In this document: in pieces, positions 49,695-60,054 of the stretch
How the letters are laid out: the number at the start of each line of letters is the position of its first letter
Position numbering within the stretch: the stretch's first letter is position 1
Assembly (NCBI GenBank): GCA_949358305.1
Contig: OX442323.1
Location: 1,796,001-1,860,000 of the forward strand
Reading direction: 5' to 3'
From: Strigamia acuminata
Taxonomy: Eukaryota; Arthropoda; Chilopoda; Geophilomorpha; Linotaeniidae
DNA length: 64,000 bases
Translations under genes and position numbers: made by a program
Notes under the pieces: generated by a model
What the model was told of the DNA's origin: nothing
Databases searched by the model: none
Seen by the model: the letters and a program-made list of their open reading frames with translations, nothing else

Positions 49695-49899
49695 CTTGTA
49701 GCAACTTATTCACGTGAAATATTTTGCTAATACATTGTCACAAAAACAAAAACTGCTTTATGAGAAATAAATTTTAACCCAAACAATCAAATGTTTCTTA
49801 TTCTTTCAATTATTTTTTTTTCAAATTAACTTGCATGTGACCTAATCTAGGTCACAACTGACAACTACTGGCAACTCAGAATGTTTCATTAACAGTTTC

Positions 49900-50050
49900 C
49901 TGTTTGGTTCCAAAAACCCTCGAATAGTATCCGCGGCTACTACTTGAGGGCGGCTCTTATTTCAAACCACCTCTCTGAGGCGCGGCTACTATAAGAAGGC
50001 GGCTACAAAACGAGGGCGACTCTTAATCGGTAAAATATGGTAAATACCGT
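49900..50050. repeat. GGCGGCTACTA-type repeat fragment
   Basis: Several short CGGCTACTA, GGGCGGCTCTTA and GAGGGCGACTCTTA segments end at TACCGTAG. Such CGGCTACTAT...GAGGGCGGCT strings recur in the ends of DNA transposons in several invertebrates, from memory. Classification is not possible here. Confidence 0.4.
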
Positions 50051-50097
50051 AGTTTAAAAAAATACATTAGACATAAACAAAAAAAAATAAATAAATA

Positions 50098-50630
50098 AAA
50101 CATTAAAATGCGCAATGCAATTTTCATTTAAAAGTCAAAAGCTTTTTCCGAGTGCGAGAGTTTCACTCAAAATTTGATGAAACTGAAGGGAGCCCATGTG
50201 TCGCTCATGGTATCGGAATAGCGTAACAGCCCTTTCCCTTAGCGTCATCTTGGTGAACATGAATGGAAAAGAGCCAAGAAGCGCTTGTCTTGTAATGACC
50301 AATCGCCACTGGGTCTCCGGCATAAGTTTGGCCCTTTGCATGGTCCGCTCTTGCACCATTCTGCAAGTCTCCCAAAGTAAAAGTTGATTTTACTTAGGGG
50401 TTGACTATCAATAGTGGAACTTTATAAAAGAAACAATTAAACACAAAAGATGGTGTTACCTATGTTTCTACTGTTGAGCTCTTGAGAATTGTGGAATAAA
50501 ATATATTCTGTCTATGTCGCCGCGTTAAATAGGATCATTCTGCCACTCTTCTACACCGTCCTAGCCAATTGGAGCCAAACATATATTACATATAGTTAAA
50601 CATTCATGAAAAATAAAATAAATTTTATTA
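50098..50630 (-). repeat. Inverted ICK promoter/5' UTR intron copy without coding exons (copy 3)
   Basis: Read on the minus strand, this matches about 21090-21620 closely, including the GGCTCCAATTGGCTA box, TATA-like CCTATTTAACGCGG, the non-coding exon ending AACATAG/GTAAC and most of the 5' UTR intron. Similarity stops near the splice acceptor, before the signal-peptide exon. The promoter end abuts element B. Confidence 0.8.
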
Positions 50631-50637
50631 CTATGGT

Positions 50638-51632
50638 TGTCGCGCTCAACTCGATCTGTCGCTAATACGTGGTATGAGTCACTCTCTAATCTCGCAATAC
50701 CGCTTTACTCAAGCGGTTACCCAAATAATGTAACACGGCAAGACAATGTAAAAGGTAAATATAATAAATGTATTTATTATACGGGAATATACAGTTAAAA
50801 GGGAATAAAATATGTAAGGGAATAAAAAGGTAAGAGGAAAGGGGTGTGAAGTTGGCGGGAAACTGGTCGAGGTCGTCCTTTGTCGCTGTGGATCCAAGAT
50901 GGCGTCCGCGTGGCAACGTGGTGTCGTCTTGGGCCGGCGTGGCAATGAATGGCGTCCTCGTCTCACGTTTCTCGTTCGGTCCTTCGGGCTCACGCTGGTC
51001 GGGCGCGAGTGAATGCCTGAAAGGTCTTACTTCTGGTCTGTTGTCTAGGTTTAGGGTTTTTTGTAGGTGTCCGGCGATCACACAGCGGCGGACGCTTGGT
51101 GGTTCCCGGCGATACACACAGCGGCGGGAACGCTCGTCGTGGTTACTGCAATTTAGGCTTGTGCGACCGTTTGTCTGCACAACTCGCTAAATTGGAGTAG
51201 GTTTACTATTTCTAGCTGGCTTGCTAAAATAGTGTGGTAATCTTGTTTCGCAGGTTACTCTGCGGAGGTTAACACAAATCAATCGTACTCACGTTGAAAG
51301 TCCCTTGTCCTAGGTCACTCCTGAAGTCTTTGTACTTAGGCTTGATCGTTTTAGGACGTTTGGCTTTTACGTGTATCTTGGTTGATTTTTGTGTTGGTTC
51401 TGCCCGCTCAGTGCAAGGCGAATTCCTTTGCACAAAGCGGGGGTGACAGGTGACTAAAGCCACCCAATAGTGGAGAAGACGAATCTCCCCCACTCCCCCA
51501 GGGCAGACGCCCGTCCATTGACTGGATGTCAATGCTCTGAGGGAAGGGAGGCGCGCGTGCGACTCCCCTTCTTTACCCGTATGTAGGCCACGAGAGAAAC
51601 TCTTCGTGCCCCACCCCAGTCGGGTCACCACA
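50638..51632 (-). repeat. Element B 3' LTR (995 bp)
   Basis: It matches 63158-64000 over the whole 843 bp visible there, with no difference noticed. Plus-strand ends are TGTCGCGC and CACCACA. Three short frames inside occur in both copies and are not considered genes. Confidence 0.93.
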
Positions 51633-51649
51633 CGTCCCCCTCCCAGCTC
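51633..51649 (-). other. Element B polypurine tract
   Basis: On the minus strand GAGCTGGGAGGGGGACG directly precedes the 3' LTR. Confidence 0.7.
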
Positions 51650-51671
51650 TGACCGCCGGTGTTCGGAGCGA

Positions 51672-54539
51672 TCAATCCTTCTTGCTGGGACCCGACGCTG
51701 GATCCATCGCCTGGGCGAAACTCACTCCAGGGACGGGCGGCTCAGCGCCGGGCGGCACAACGCCGGGCGGCAAAACCAGATCTCCAACCAAGGCTGAAGA
51801 CTGGTCGCGGGGGTCCTCGTGCTCGGAAATGAAGCACAATGCGTGGCCGCCGGCTGGCTCGTACGGGGCACGTCTCCTCTCATGCAGCCAAACCCGCGGA
51901 ATGAACGCCGAAAACCCGGAATTGGTGTGCCGGATCGCGTTCGCCTCCGCGGCCGTTCGAGGCGCACGGTGGGCCCTCAGCAAACGCTGATGGAGGATCA
52001 AATCGGTGGTCTGGCGCACCTGGTTGTGTAGCCAAACGAATACCGATTTCCCCTTGTCTCTCTGCGCGAGGATGAATTTGCGCGTCGCCGTCGTCATCGA
52101 CAGCTGAGAGAACTCGTCACACAACTTCTCATAATAGTTCGTCTGAAGCTTCGCCGCTTTCGCTGGCTTGGCGCTCTTCGGAACTACCGCTTGTTGGACA
52201 GTCTCTTCCCGCGCTTGTTGGGCTGCGGGAGGCGTCAGGCTCTGGCGAGCGGCGGACATCGTTGGTGGCGTCCGACATAACAAGCGTCTGGGCTTACCCG
52301 CCGCATTTGATAGGACGGGTGTCTGTGGTGTCGCCGCTGGTGGCATCGGTGGCGGCGGCGGAGGTGGAGTTGGGGCTCCACGTGAAGCAGTCGAAGAGGC
52401 GGCGTCGCTCTCCATCGGCTCTTCACTCGTGACCATCATTGCGTGTGACTGCGCTGACGGTGTTGGCTCCCACGTGGTAACGGCGTGGCGGAAGGCCATG
52501 CTCCGCAACTTATACCCCTCCCATTCGGGGTTCACCACGTCCCGGGTCAGCTCGAAGCGAGTCATCGCCGGGTTGGGGAGAATGGCGCTCCATTCCCCAA
52601 CGAGTGCGCGAGGTATCTGCACACCCTCTCTGTCGACTACGGACCAACAGGCCATCGCCTGTCGTCCGACCCCAAAGAGCGAGGGGGTCAATAACTGGAC
52701 CATGATTTTCGTCAAAGCCAGCTGTAGACTGCGCCGATTTACAGGGTTGCTGCGATCAGGATCTGCAGCGAACGCGCGCGAGTGGTGCCGCATCATCGAA
52801 ATCCCCCACTCGATGAAATGGCGCTGAGTGACGTCGGCGCCCTGCAGAGCAGCGGCGGCGGCCCTCGGGTCCTCCATCACAAATGCGAAGGCCAAGAGCT
52901 CTTCGATCGATGGATTGGCTGCCTCTCGAGCCAGCCGTGCGTTTTCGTCACGCTGTTCATACCACATCGCGGTGCGGTCGTGTCTTGCCTTGCTCGGGTA
53001 ATATTCTCCGAATCGGGCGTTATGGCATTCCCGCGCAATGCTCTGGTGAACGGGCAACATCACCGAGTCGTCGACGGCCAAGTTCGGCGTAGTGCTCGAA
53101 CCCGGCATCGGCGGCGGCGGCGGCGGGGGCTGCGTCGGCGGCGGCAGCGGCTGTGTCGGCGGCGGCAGCGTCAGGGACTGCTGTGCTGGCAACGGTTGCG
53201 ACGTTGATGACTGCGTCGGCAACAGCAACGTCAAAGACTGTTGTGTTGGCGGTGGCAGCGTCGCTTGCACTCCAGTCGGCGTGACTTGGAGTGCCGGGAG
53301 CTGGCTTACAGTACTCGTCGGTGGAACGACGGCCGTAGGCGCGTTTTCTACACGCGGTCGCGAATTGACATATTCGCTTAACCACCGTGCCACTTCGTGT
53401 GGAATCACGGTACCATGCTCGACGACGCCCATCTTGCGAGCGAACTGCATCGCGGGGTCGAAACGCGACAATTTCTTGCGTTTCATCTGGGTGATGATCT
53501 CGCGAAGGTCCCGCGTGTCTGGCGCTAGGACGCGACGCTCCCCGGAAGATCGGCCACTCGACTTCGATCGTGCCTCTCTCGCTTCCTTCGCTTCGATTGC
53601 TTTGAGAGCGTGTTCGGGAAGGGGAATTCCCCGCGCCTCGCAGCGAGCGAAATACCGCTCTTTGCGGTCTCGTTTCCGCTGCTCACGGTGAGTCAGCGGA
53701 TGTCTGCCGACACGGGGACGAGAGACTCGCTCTTCGTCACCCGAAATCCAGACTTCTCGAGTCTCTTTACCGTCTTTCATCTGACGGTTGACGAACACCC
53801 TTGGTCTGGTGTAATTTGCGGGGTCGCGCGGTGGCTGCGCTGACGTTCCCGCTCCGTCGTTGACGGTCGAGTGCTGTTCGACGCACTGTTTCTTCGACCG
53901 TCCCGGGGAGCGCGATTCGCTGCCCCCGGTTCCCTTGGAGCGCTTGCGCTTCCTTGGGAAATTATATTTGGGGCCGAGAATTCCCAAATAGTGGAGTTGC
54001 CACATTTCAGCTTGTGACGTGAGAATCCCCATTCTCGGTCGCCACTGTGGCGTAACTTCTCCCTGCCGAATCTGCTCGCACCACAGATGTATATCGGCGG
54101 TGCTCATTCCGTCGTCTTGCAAAATCCGCTCTGCAACCGCCGGCGCAGTGTCGATTAGCTGCTGGCGGTAGTGTTGATACACTTCTTCGCGGGCCTCCTC
54201 GGTCTCGGCCGCTTGCCACGCGAACAACACATGCTCCTCCGCCGGCCTGCCGGAGTATTGGCTCGACAGGGCCGGGTGGAAGATTGGTGACTTCGGGTCA
54301 TCGATGCGAGCGAGCTCTGCAGCGACGACGTTTCGCACCGACTCCGGGAACGCGTCCAGGAGTGTACAATCGTTAACCCAACGCTTGGCGAGGGCGCGCG
54401 AAAATAATACGCGCAGGCGGTATGGCTTCGCATCTTCGCCAAAGCAGCGGCGCAGAAAATCGGGCAGTACGCCTCGATATATGCCCGCTCGCACTATGCA
54501 TGCGGGGCTGAGCGCTCCCCATGTGTCTCGGAGCTCCAT
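51672..54539 (-). CDS. Element B ORF3: large non-env accessory protein, about 955 aa, unknown function
   Basis: This open frame fills the env position. The start chosen is ATG at 54537-54539 (MELRDTWG), because it follows directly on a strong acceptor (pyrimidine tract plus TTGCAG). The frame stays open upstream to 54926, with another ATG at 54699-54701 also preceded by CAG. Residues about 149-169 read DIHLW...RPRM. Residues 190-330 are very basic (KRKRSKG, REQRKRDRKER) and contain PLT...GIP. Residues 400-480 are Pro/Thr/Gln repeats (LTLPPPTQP). Residues about 570-660 hold a helical block with LTKIMVQLLTP and GEWSAILPNP. A second proline-rich stretch and a conserved-looking domain (NYYEKLCDEFSQLS, FVWLHNQVRQT) follow. 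No signal peptide, fusion peptide or anchor was found. No family was recognised except ORF3 of element A. Confidence 0.8.
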   Translation of the reverse strand: MELRDTWGALSPACIVRAGIYRGVLPDFLRRCFGEDAKPYRLRVLFSRALAKRWVNDCTLLDAFPESVRNVVAAELARIDDPKSPIFHPALSSQYSGRPAEEHVLFAWQAAETEEAREEVYQHYRQQLIDTAPAVAERILQDDGMSTADIHLWCEQIRQGEVTPQWRPRMGILTSQAEMWQLHYLGILGPKYNFPRKRKRSKGTGGSESRSPGRSKKQCVEQHSTVNDGAGTSAQPPRDPANYTRPRVFVNRQMKDGKETREVWISGDEERVSRPRVGRHPLTHREQRKRDRKERYFARCEARGIPLPEHALKAIEAKEAREARSKSSGRSSGERRVLAPDTRDLREIITQMKRKKLSRFDPAMQFARKMGVVEHGTVIPHEVARWLSEYVNSRPRVENAPTAVVPPTSTVSQLPALQVTPTGVQATLPPPTQQSLTLLLPTQSSTSQPLPAQQSLTLPPPTQPLPPPTQPPPPPPPMPGSSTTPNLAVDDSVMLPVHQSIARECHNARFGEYYPSKARHDRTAMWYEQRDENARLAREAANPSIEELLAFAFVMEDPRAAAAALQGADVTQRHFIEWGISMMRHHSRAFAADPDRSNPVNRRSLQLALTKIMVQLLTPSLFGVGRQAMACWSVVDREGVQIPRALVGEWSAILPNPAMTRFELTRDVVNPEWEGYKLRSMAFRHAVTTWEPTPSAQSHAMMVTSEEPMESDAASSTASRGAPTPPPPPPPMPPAATPQTPVLSNAAGKPRRLLCRTPPTMSAARQSLTPPAAQQAREETVQQAVVPKSAKPAKAAKLQTNYYEKLCDEFSQLSMTTATRKFILAQRDKGKSVFVWLHNQVRQTTDLILHQRLLRAHRAPRTAAEANAIRHTNSGFSAFIPRVWLHERRRAPYEPAGGHALCFISEHEDPRDQSSALVGDLVLPPGVVPPGAEPPVPGVSFAQAMDPASGPSKKD

Positions 54540-55914
54540 CTGCAATGATGGAAACAAAATAATTAATGAAATCGCCAATAACACGGAGATAAATAGGGGG
54601 TGGGCTCGAGGAACGTCGCTGAAACGTGCGACCGCTCGTCGAGTCCTATTCCTGTTCATTGATTCGTCCTTGTCAGGAAGAAAAGAGTCTTCTTGGCACA
54701 TCTGGTTCACGTCCAATGATAACCACGAGACGGAATCGAGCGTATTAATCCGGAAATTTTTCTTCGGATTGTTTAATTTAAAATTAAACTGTAAATTTGT
54801 ATTTAAACCAATAAATTCGCGAAATCGTTCGTGAAAATCTCCAATAACAATTTTAGAACATGTAAACAAATGTTCTTGTCGTGAATTAACTTGTAAAGAA
54901 ATAAATTTGTCTAATAATAACTCCAAAAATTCGGAGTTAAAGTCGAGTTAAAAACGAATCTATAATAAATTAGTGTCATCGGGAAAAAATTCGCAAATAA
55001 AATAGCAAATAAAAATAGAAACAACGTTCTATAAATTCTTTCAAAATCCATCCAATAAATTATTCCCATTTCTGGAATATAAAAAGAAAGCTCGTTTCCT
55101 TTGTCTCGTTCGTGTCAATTGTCGTGAGTCATCTTCAAGGAGCGAGGCGACAGTTTGTCTGCTATCGCGTCCTTGAAGACAAATAATAGGAGAAAATACA
55201 ATCGCTCTCGCGATCGTGGATATTAGTATAATAATTATACACTATTTCGAACGCAGAGCGTTCATGTCAAGTATTAGTCAAGTGTATCTTTAATTCGACC
55301 GCACGGAGCTAAATCTCGTGCGGCGATGCCGACTACTACCTGATCGGGTGGAACTACGTTTATGTCCGGGTCCCAATTCTCGTCATGATGCTGTATTTCA
55401 AGCATTTCCTCGTCCCCTCCTTCCTCATCCATCGTGAGGATTGCGCGTTCAGTCAGACCACGATTAAAAAACTTGAAAACTTCTCGTAAAATGGATCAAA
55501 AACTTGGTTAAAAATGCACTCGCTGTGTATCACGTGCGGACGACGATCAGCTGATTTTAGCGGAAGTCCGGGTGAAAACGAGGCAATCGTGGTGGGTTCT
55601 GGGTAATTTTACTCCAGAACCAGGTGTTTATGACTGTGCGCAACAGCCCGTGCGCATGTTACGCTACGGGGCTCCTTTGTTTCTACGCCCGTGCGCGATC
55701 GCTGCTACGGGGTCTTTTGCACGCGGTATCCGACCCGTGCCGATAATTTTGCTACGGGTCCCGCGTTTCCACGCCATCTCGTGACGCGAATTCGACCGAT
55801 ATCCGCTTCGTTGGACTTAGCGAAATTTTCAGAGTCTCGGATTTTGATGGCTAGCGCTGTCGATCGGTCAATTTTTTTTGTTTTTTCAGCGTCGCCATCG
55901 ACTCGTAACGTTTT
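54540..55914 (-). other. Element B pol-ORF3 spacer with splice acceptors
   Basis: About 1.37 kb separate the pol stop from the chosen ORF3 start. The last part is open in the ORF3 frame only by chance, in my view. Its translation includes a hydrophobic run (FISVLLAISLIILFPSLQ) that is exactly the pyrimidine-rich tract before the acceptor at about 54540-54542. Confidence 0.5.
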
Positions 55915-58900
55915 CTACTCCTTTCCTACGACCTTTCCGTCTTTTATAAACGGATTACTTCCACGGGGCCGCAGGTGATGAGTCGAGACAGGTACGATAT
56001 TTTTTGTTGTTTTTTGTGTCTGTACCTCCTCATTATTGTTTTCTTTTTTATCCGTGTTTTTTGTGTTTGTTTCAGGAGTTTCTCCTGTTTCCCCCCCGAC
56101 CAAAATTGGATCCGGAACGGATTCAACTATCTCGTTTACCGGTGGTGAAGGGGCGTCGAAATACTCCTCGTTGTCACTTGGCGGTGCTTTTTCCGACTCG
56201 CCAGCGAACATATCGACGATTTGGCCGTCAGTTTTTGACTTGACTTGGCCCTTGGCCCACATTTCTTGCGGGAATTCCGGAATGTACGGAGTTAACTCTC
56301 GTACCTGGATCGATTTGTGCTCGGTATTGTCCTCGAGCTTACGTAATTTATACGCGTTACCGCCATGCTTGCCGATGATCACATACGGACCGTCTCTTTT
56401 GTCGGCCAAGCTGGCGGTGATTCCTCGCGCTGCATTTGAGAGGATGTGTGTGTCCTTCCACACTAAATCATTAATCTCGAAATTCACGAATTTTCCACCG
56501 CTTTTATCTTGTAAAATGCGGTCGCGCATGTTAAAAATGTGCGCCATCATGTGCTTGTACGTGTTGGAGATGGTTTGCTCCAATTTATACACGTACTCAT
56601 GTGGTTTCTCAGGGTCCACCACATTTACCGACTCTGCCACTCGTGGGTCCCAAGGCACTCGTAGCTCCCGGGCGAAGTTGAGGTAGGCCGGAGAAAAATC
56701 TCTCGTCCTCGAGACTGTTGTTCGTATGCTGAACGCGATCTCCCTCAAGTATTCATCCCACTTATTGTGGATGTCAGTGAATATACTTAGTGCATATTTA
56801 ATGTCCCTGTTGAGTCGCTCAACGGGATTTGTTCTGGGATTGTAGGTCGAAGTATGTGACGCCACAATCCCGAATTTCTCACAAAACTTACCCCAAATTT
56901 TCGAGATAAATTGGGGTCCGTTGTCGGATATCATTTTACGTGGAAATCCGTAACGTAACGCTACGTCGTAGATACATTCAACGATTTTTTCTGCTGAAGG
57001 TCTAGCGACGGCGTACAACTCGGGCCAACGAGTCGCCACGTCCATTATAACGATAATGTACGCATTTTTATTTCCCGTAACGGGTTTTGGGCCCATCACA
57101 TCGACACTTAAACAATCAAAAGGCGCGTAAGGCCCTAAGAAAATAGTTTCGAATGGTGATTTACTCCTCGGCTTGCACGCTTGACATCGCTGACATTGGT
57201 GGACAAAAAGAGCAATATCTTTTTTCATCCCTGTCCAGTGAAAAAGCTGTGTAGCACGATAGAGTGTTCTGCTTACTCCCGCATGGCTCGCAAGCGGGTG
57301 CCCGTGTAACAACCACAGCACGCGACCGATTAAGGAAGCAGGTATTACTACCTTTACTGCGGTGTCCGATTCACTCAAGTCATCTTGGTGATTTGGGTGA
57401 TGTTTCACCAAAAGGCCGTCATCCAATAGGTAATCTATGGATTCGTGTGCATAACGACGCTTCTGCCTTCTGGTTAAGTTGGGCGGATATTTTCCTGTCA
57501 GTACGAATCTAGCTCTGTCCTGACATTTTTTGTCTAATTTTTGTTGCACAATTATTTCCTCCCTTGTCGGGGGATTGCTTCGCATTTGCTTGCCGACATG
57601 AGCGTGGAAGGCGCTTAGAAGCGGGTCATTTATTCTCCGCTCTAGCTTAAATTCCTTCTTTGCATTTGGGTAATTGTCAGCAGCTGGTTGGTATAACCGC
57701 GTCCAGAATCCACAGAATTTTACATCTGCTGGAGACGCGGTGGGAATTTCATTTATTTTCCTTAAATCCCAACGGTGACAACTCGTCGGGCAGTAAATGA
57801 TGCGGGAATCATCCTCGCCATCATCGTCAGCGTCGATAGGATCTGACACTGGTGCCCTTGATAGAGCGTCAGCCACGACGTTATATTTGCCGGGCTTGTA
57901 TTGAATGGTCAAGTCGCATGCCATCAGTTCTAACTGCCATCTGGCTAGTCGACCGGCTGGCTCCTTTAATTTCATCAGCCATTGTAACGCTTGATGATCT
58001 GTGTGGACTACAAATTTGGTATATTCGAGATAATCTCTGAATTTCCTTATAGCCCACACAACTGCCAAACACTCCAACTCTGTGGCGTTGTAATTTTTTT
58101 CAGCGCCTTGGAGTTTGCGACTTATAAACATGCACGGCAGGTCTTGTTCGACTCCGTCGCGCACGTGTGTTTGGAGCAACGCCGCTCCTAACCCAACTCT
58201 GCTGGCGTCCGTATGTAATATGAACGGCCGGTTTAAGTCGGGTAGAGGCATTACGCCGACTTCCGTCAGCATCCTCTTTATCGCATTAAATGGAATGTTG
58301 CACTCATTTGACCATACAAATTCGTTTTCATTCTTCAGGAGGTCGGTAACTGGGGCTGCCACTTCAGCTAGACCCGGTAGCAACCTGCCGAAGAAGTTTA
58401 TCATTCCCATAAACCGTTGGACACCTTTAACGTCCTCGGGTGGTGGGAAACGATTAATCGCATCGATTTTTTCGGGGCCAATAGCTAAACCGTTGACTCC
58501 AATGCGATAACCCAGGAAGGCAAGCTCCTTTCGGCAGAACTTGCTCTTGCCCGGATGAACGTGTAACCCAGCTTTCGCCAGCCGGGTGAGCACTTGGTCG
58601 ATGTGCTCAATGTGCTCTTCGAATGTTTTAGAGGCAATAACTATGTCATCTAGGTATGCCCACACGAACTGATGCAGGATATCACCCAATACGCTTTCGA
58701 TTAGTCTCTGAAAGGTACTGGGAGCATTCACTAAACCAAACGGCATGACGTTGAACATCAACCGTCCAATTGGCGAGTAAAATGCTGTTTTTAGCTTATC
58801 CTCTGGCCTCATCTCAACTTGCCAGTATCCCTTCGACAGATCCATCGTCGTAACCCAAGAAAAGGGGCTAAGCTCTCTCAAAATGGATTCGATAGACGGC

Positions 58901-60035
58901 ATCTGTATGGGATCTATCTCTGTCACCGCGTTTAATGGGCGGTAATCAATGCATAGGCGTGGGTCCGAGCCCGGGCGCATCACGAGCACAACTCGCGTCG
59001 CGTATTCTCCCTGGGCCTCGGAGACAATGCCACTGTCTAGCATTTCTTGGCACATTTTTTGTACTATTTCACGTTTTTGCGGGTTCATTCCCTTATACGC
59101 AACTCGTATAGGTTTATTATCCGTCAATTTAATTTCGTGAATAGCCCTATTCGTTCGGCCCGGTTTTTTCGACAGGATCCCCTCATATTTAAGTAGGACC
59201 CTTCGTAGGGCTGCCGCTTCGTTTAATTCTAAAGCGGCGTCGGCGACAAGCGTTTCCACTACATTGTCCCGTTGCAATTCTGTTACGAATGCTTTAAAAT
59301 CGTAGTCTTGAACGAATTTCTTTAGGCCTTTCTCCCACTGTGTCTTGTCGGCCGCTTCTTTGATAAGAGCTGGTGGCACGACAATTGCGGGTCTTTCTCT
59401 ATCATTTCTGATATAATTCCAAGATTTCGTTATTGGATTTGGTTGTATTTCCATTGACGCCATGAGGTCTAAGCCCAACAGAAAAATTCTGTCGCACGTG
59501 GGCAGGACCAGGAAAGGGTGCTGTTCTACCCCTCCGAGCCACTCCATGGTCAATAATATAACTCCTTTTGGACGCGCCATTCCGTTGGCGGTTTTTAGAC
59601 GTACATTTTTATTAACGCCTTTTATCTTATCGGTGAGACCCAATGATGCTACTATGTCTTCGGAAACGAACGAGCGATCTGCTCCCGAGTCTAGCAGTCC
59701 CATAATTTTTTCGCGTTCTATTGTCATGGGCAGCATACATAGGCGGCTGGTATATTCGACCGCCACGTTGCACATGAAAACACGAAATTCTTCTGTGTCT
59801 TCGACTACTTGAGGTACTTCTTCAAGCAGTAGGTTTGGTTCTTCCGCCTCAGCCTCAGCGTTTGCGGTAATTACCTGCAAAGCGTTGTTGGCCCTGTCTT
59901 GGATCTGGGCGTTAGCTATGTCACTACCCATTTCTTTGACTGGTGGCGGTTTATCGAACCCTTTGTTAAACCCCTTCTTCTTCATGAATGGCGCAGACGG
60001 TCGAGAAGTTATTTCTTCGCCGCCTGCGCTGACTC
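55915..60035 (-). CDS. pol: Element B Pol (protease, RT, RNase H, integrase), intact
   Basis: Pol is entered by -1 frameshift from gag. The first in-frame ATG (59983-59985) is not needed. The protease motif is GLLDSGADRSFV. Reverse transcriptase has LCIDYRPLNAVTEI, VTTMDLSKGYWQVEM, MPFGLVNAPSTFQ and catalytic YLDDIVIAS. RNase H has FILHTDASRVGLGAAL, ELECLAVVWAIRKFR and ADALSRAPV. Integrase has the zinc domain HGHPLASHAGVSRTL with CQRCQACKP and the core DVMGPKPV, SDNGPQF and STYNPRTNPVERLNRDI. KRDGPYVI is the GPY-type C-terminal motif. A Glu/Thr/Asn-rich tail ends at 55915. No interruption is present. Many motifs match element A pol, but overall identity is modest, so these are distinct lineages. 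Confidence 0.95.
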
Positions 60036-60054
60036 GTTTTTTGACTCGTTTTTT
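59991..60054 (-). promoter_or_regulatory. Element B -1 frameshift signal with two tandem slippery heptamers and a stem
   Basis: On the minus strand two in-frame A AAA AAC heptamers lie 12 bases apart (60048-60054 and 60036-60042), inside a repeated KNES codon string. Six bases after the second, GCGCAGGCGG (60020-60029) can pair with CCGTCTGCGC (59991-60000), ten pairs with one G-U. A smaller stem, GAAG/CTTC, sits inside the loop. The gag stop lies in the loop. The -1 frame is open from the heptamers into pol. Confidence 0.85.

Noticed and set aside
50686-51190. ORFs of 94-164 codons in the element B LTR (also 63206-63710)
   Set aside because: They overlap on both strands, lack any recognisable domain and lie within regulatory LTR sequence.
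54540-54926. N-terminal extension of element B ORF3 with a transmembrane-like run
   Set aside because: The start would be a TTG or an ATG upstream of a strong splice acceptor, and the hydrophobic run coincides with the acceptor's pyrimidine tract.
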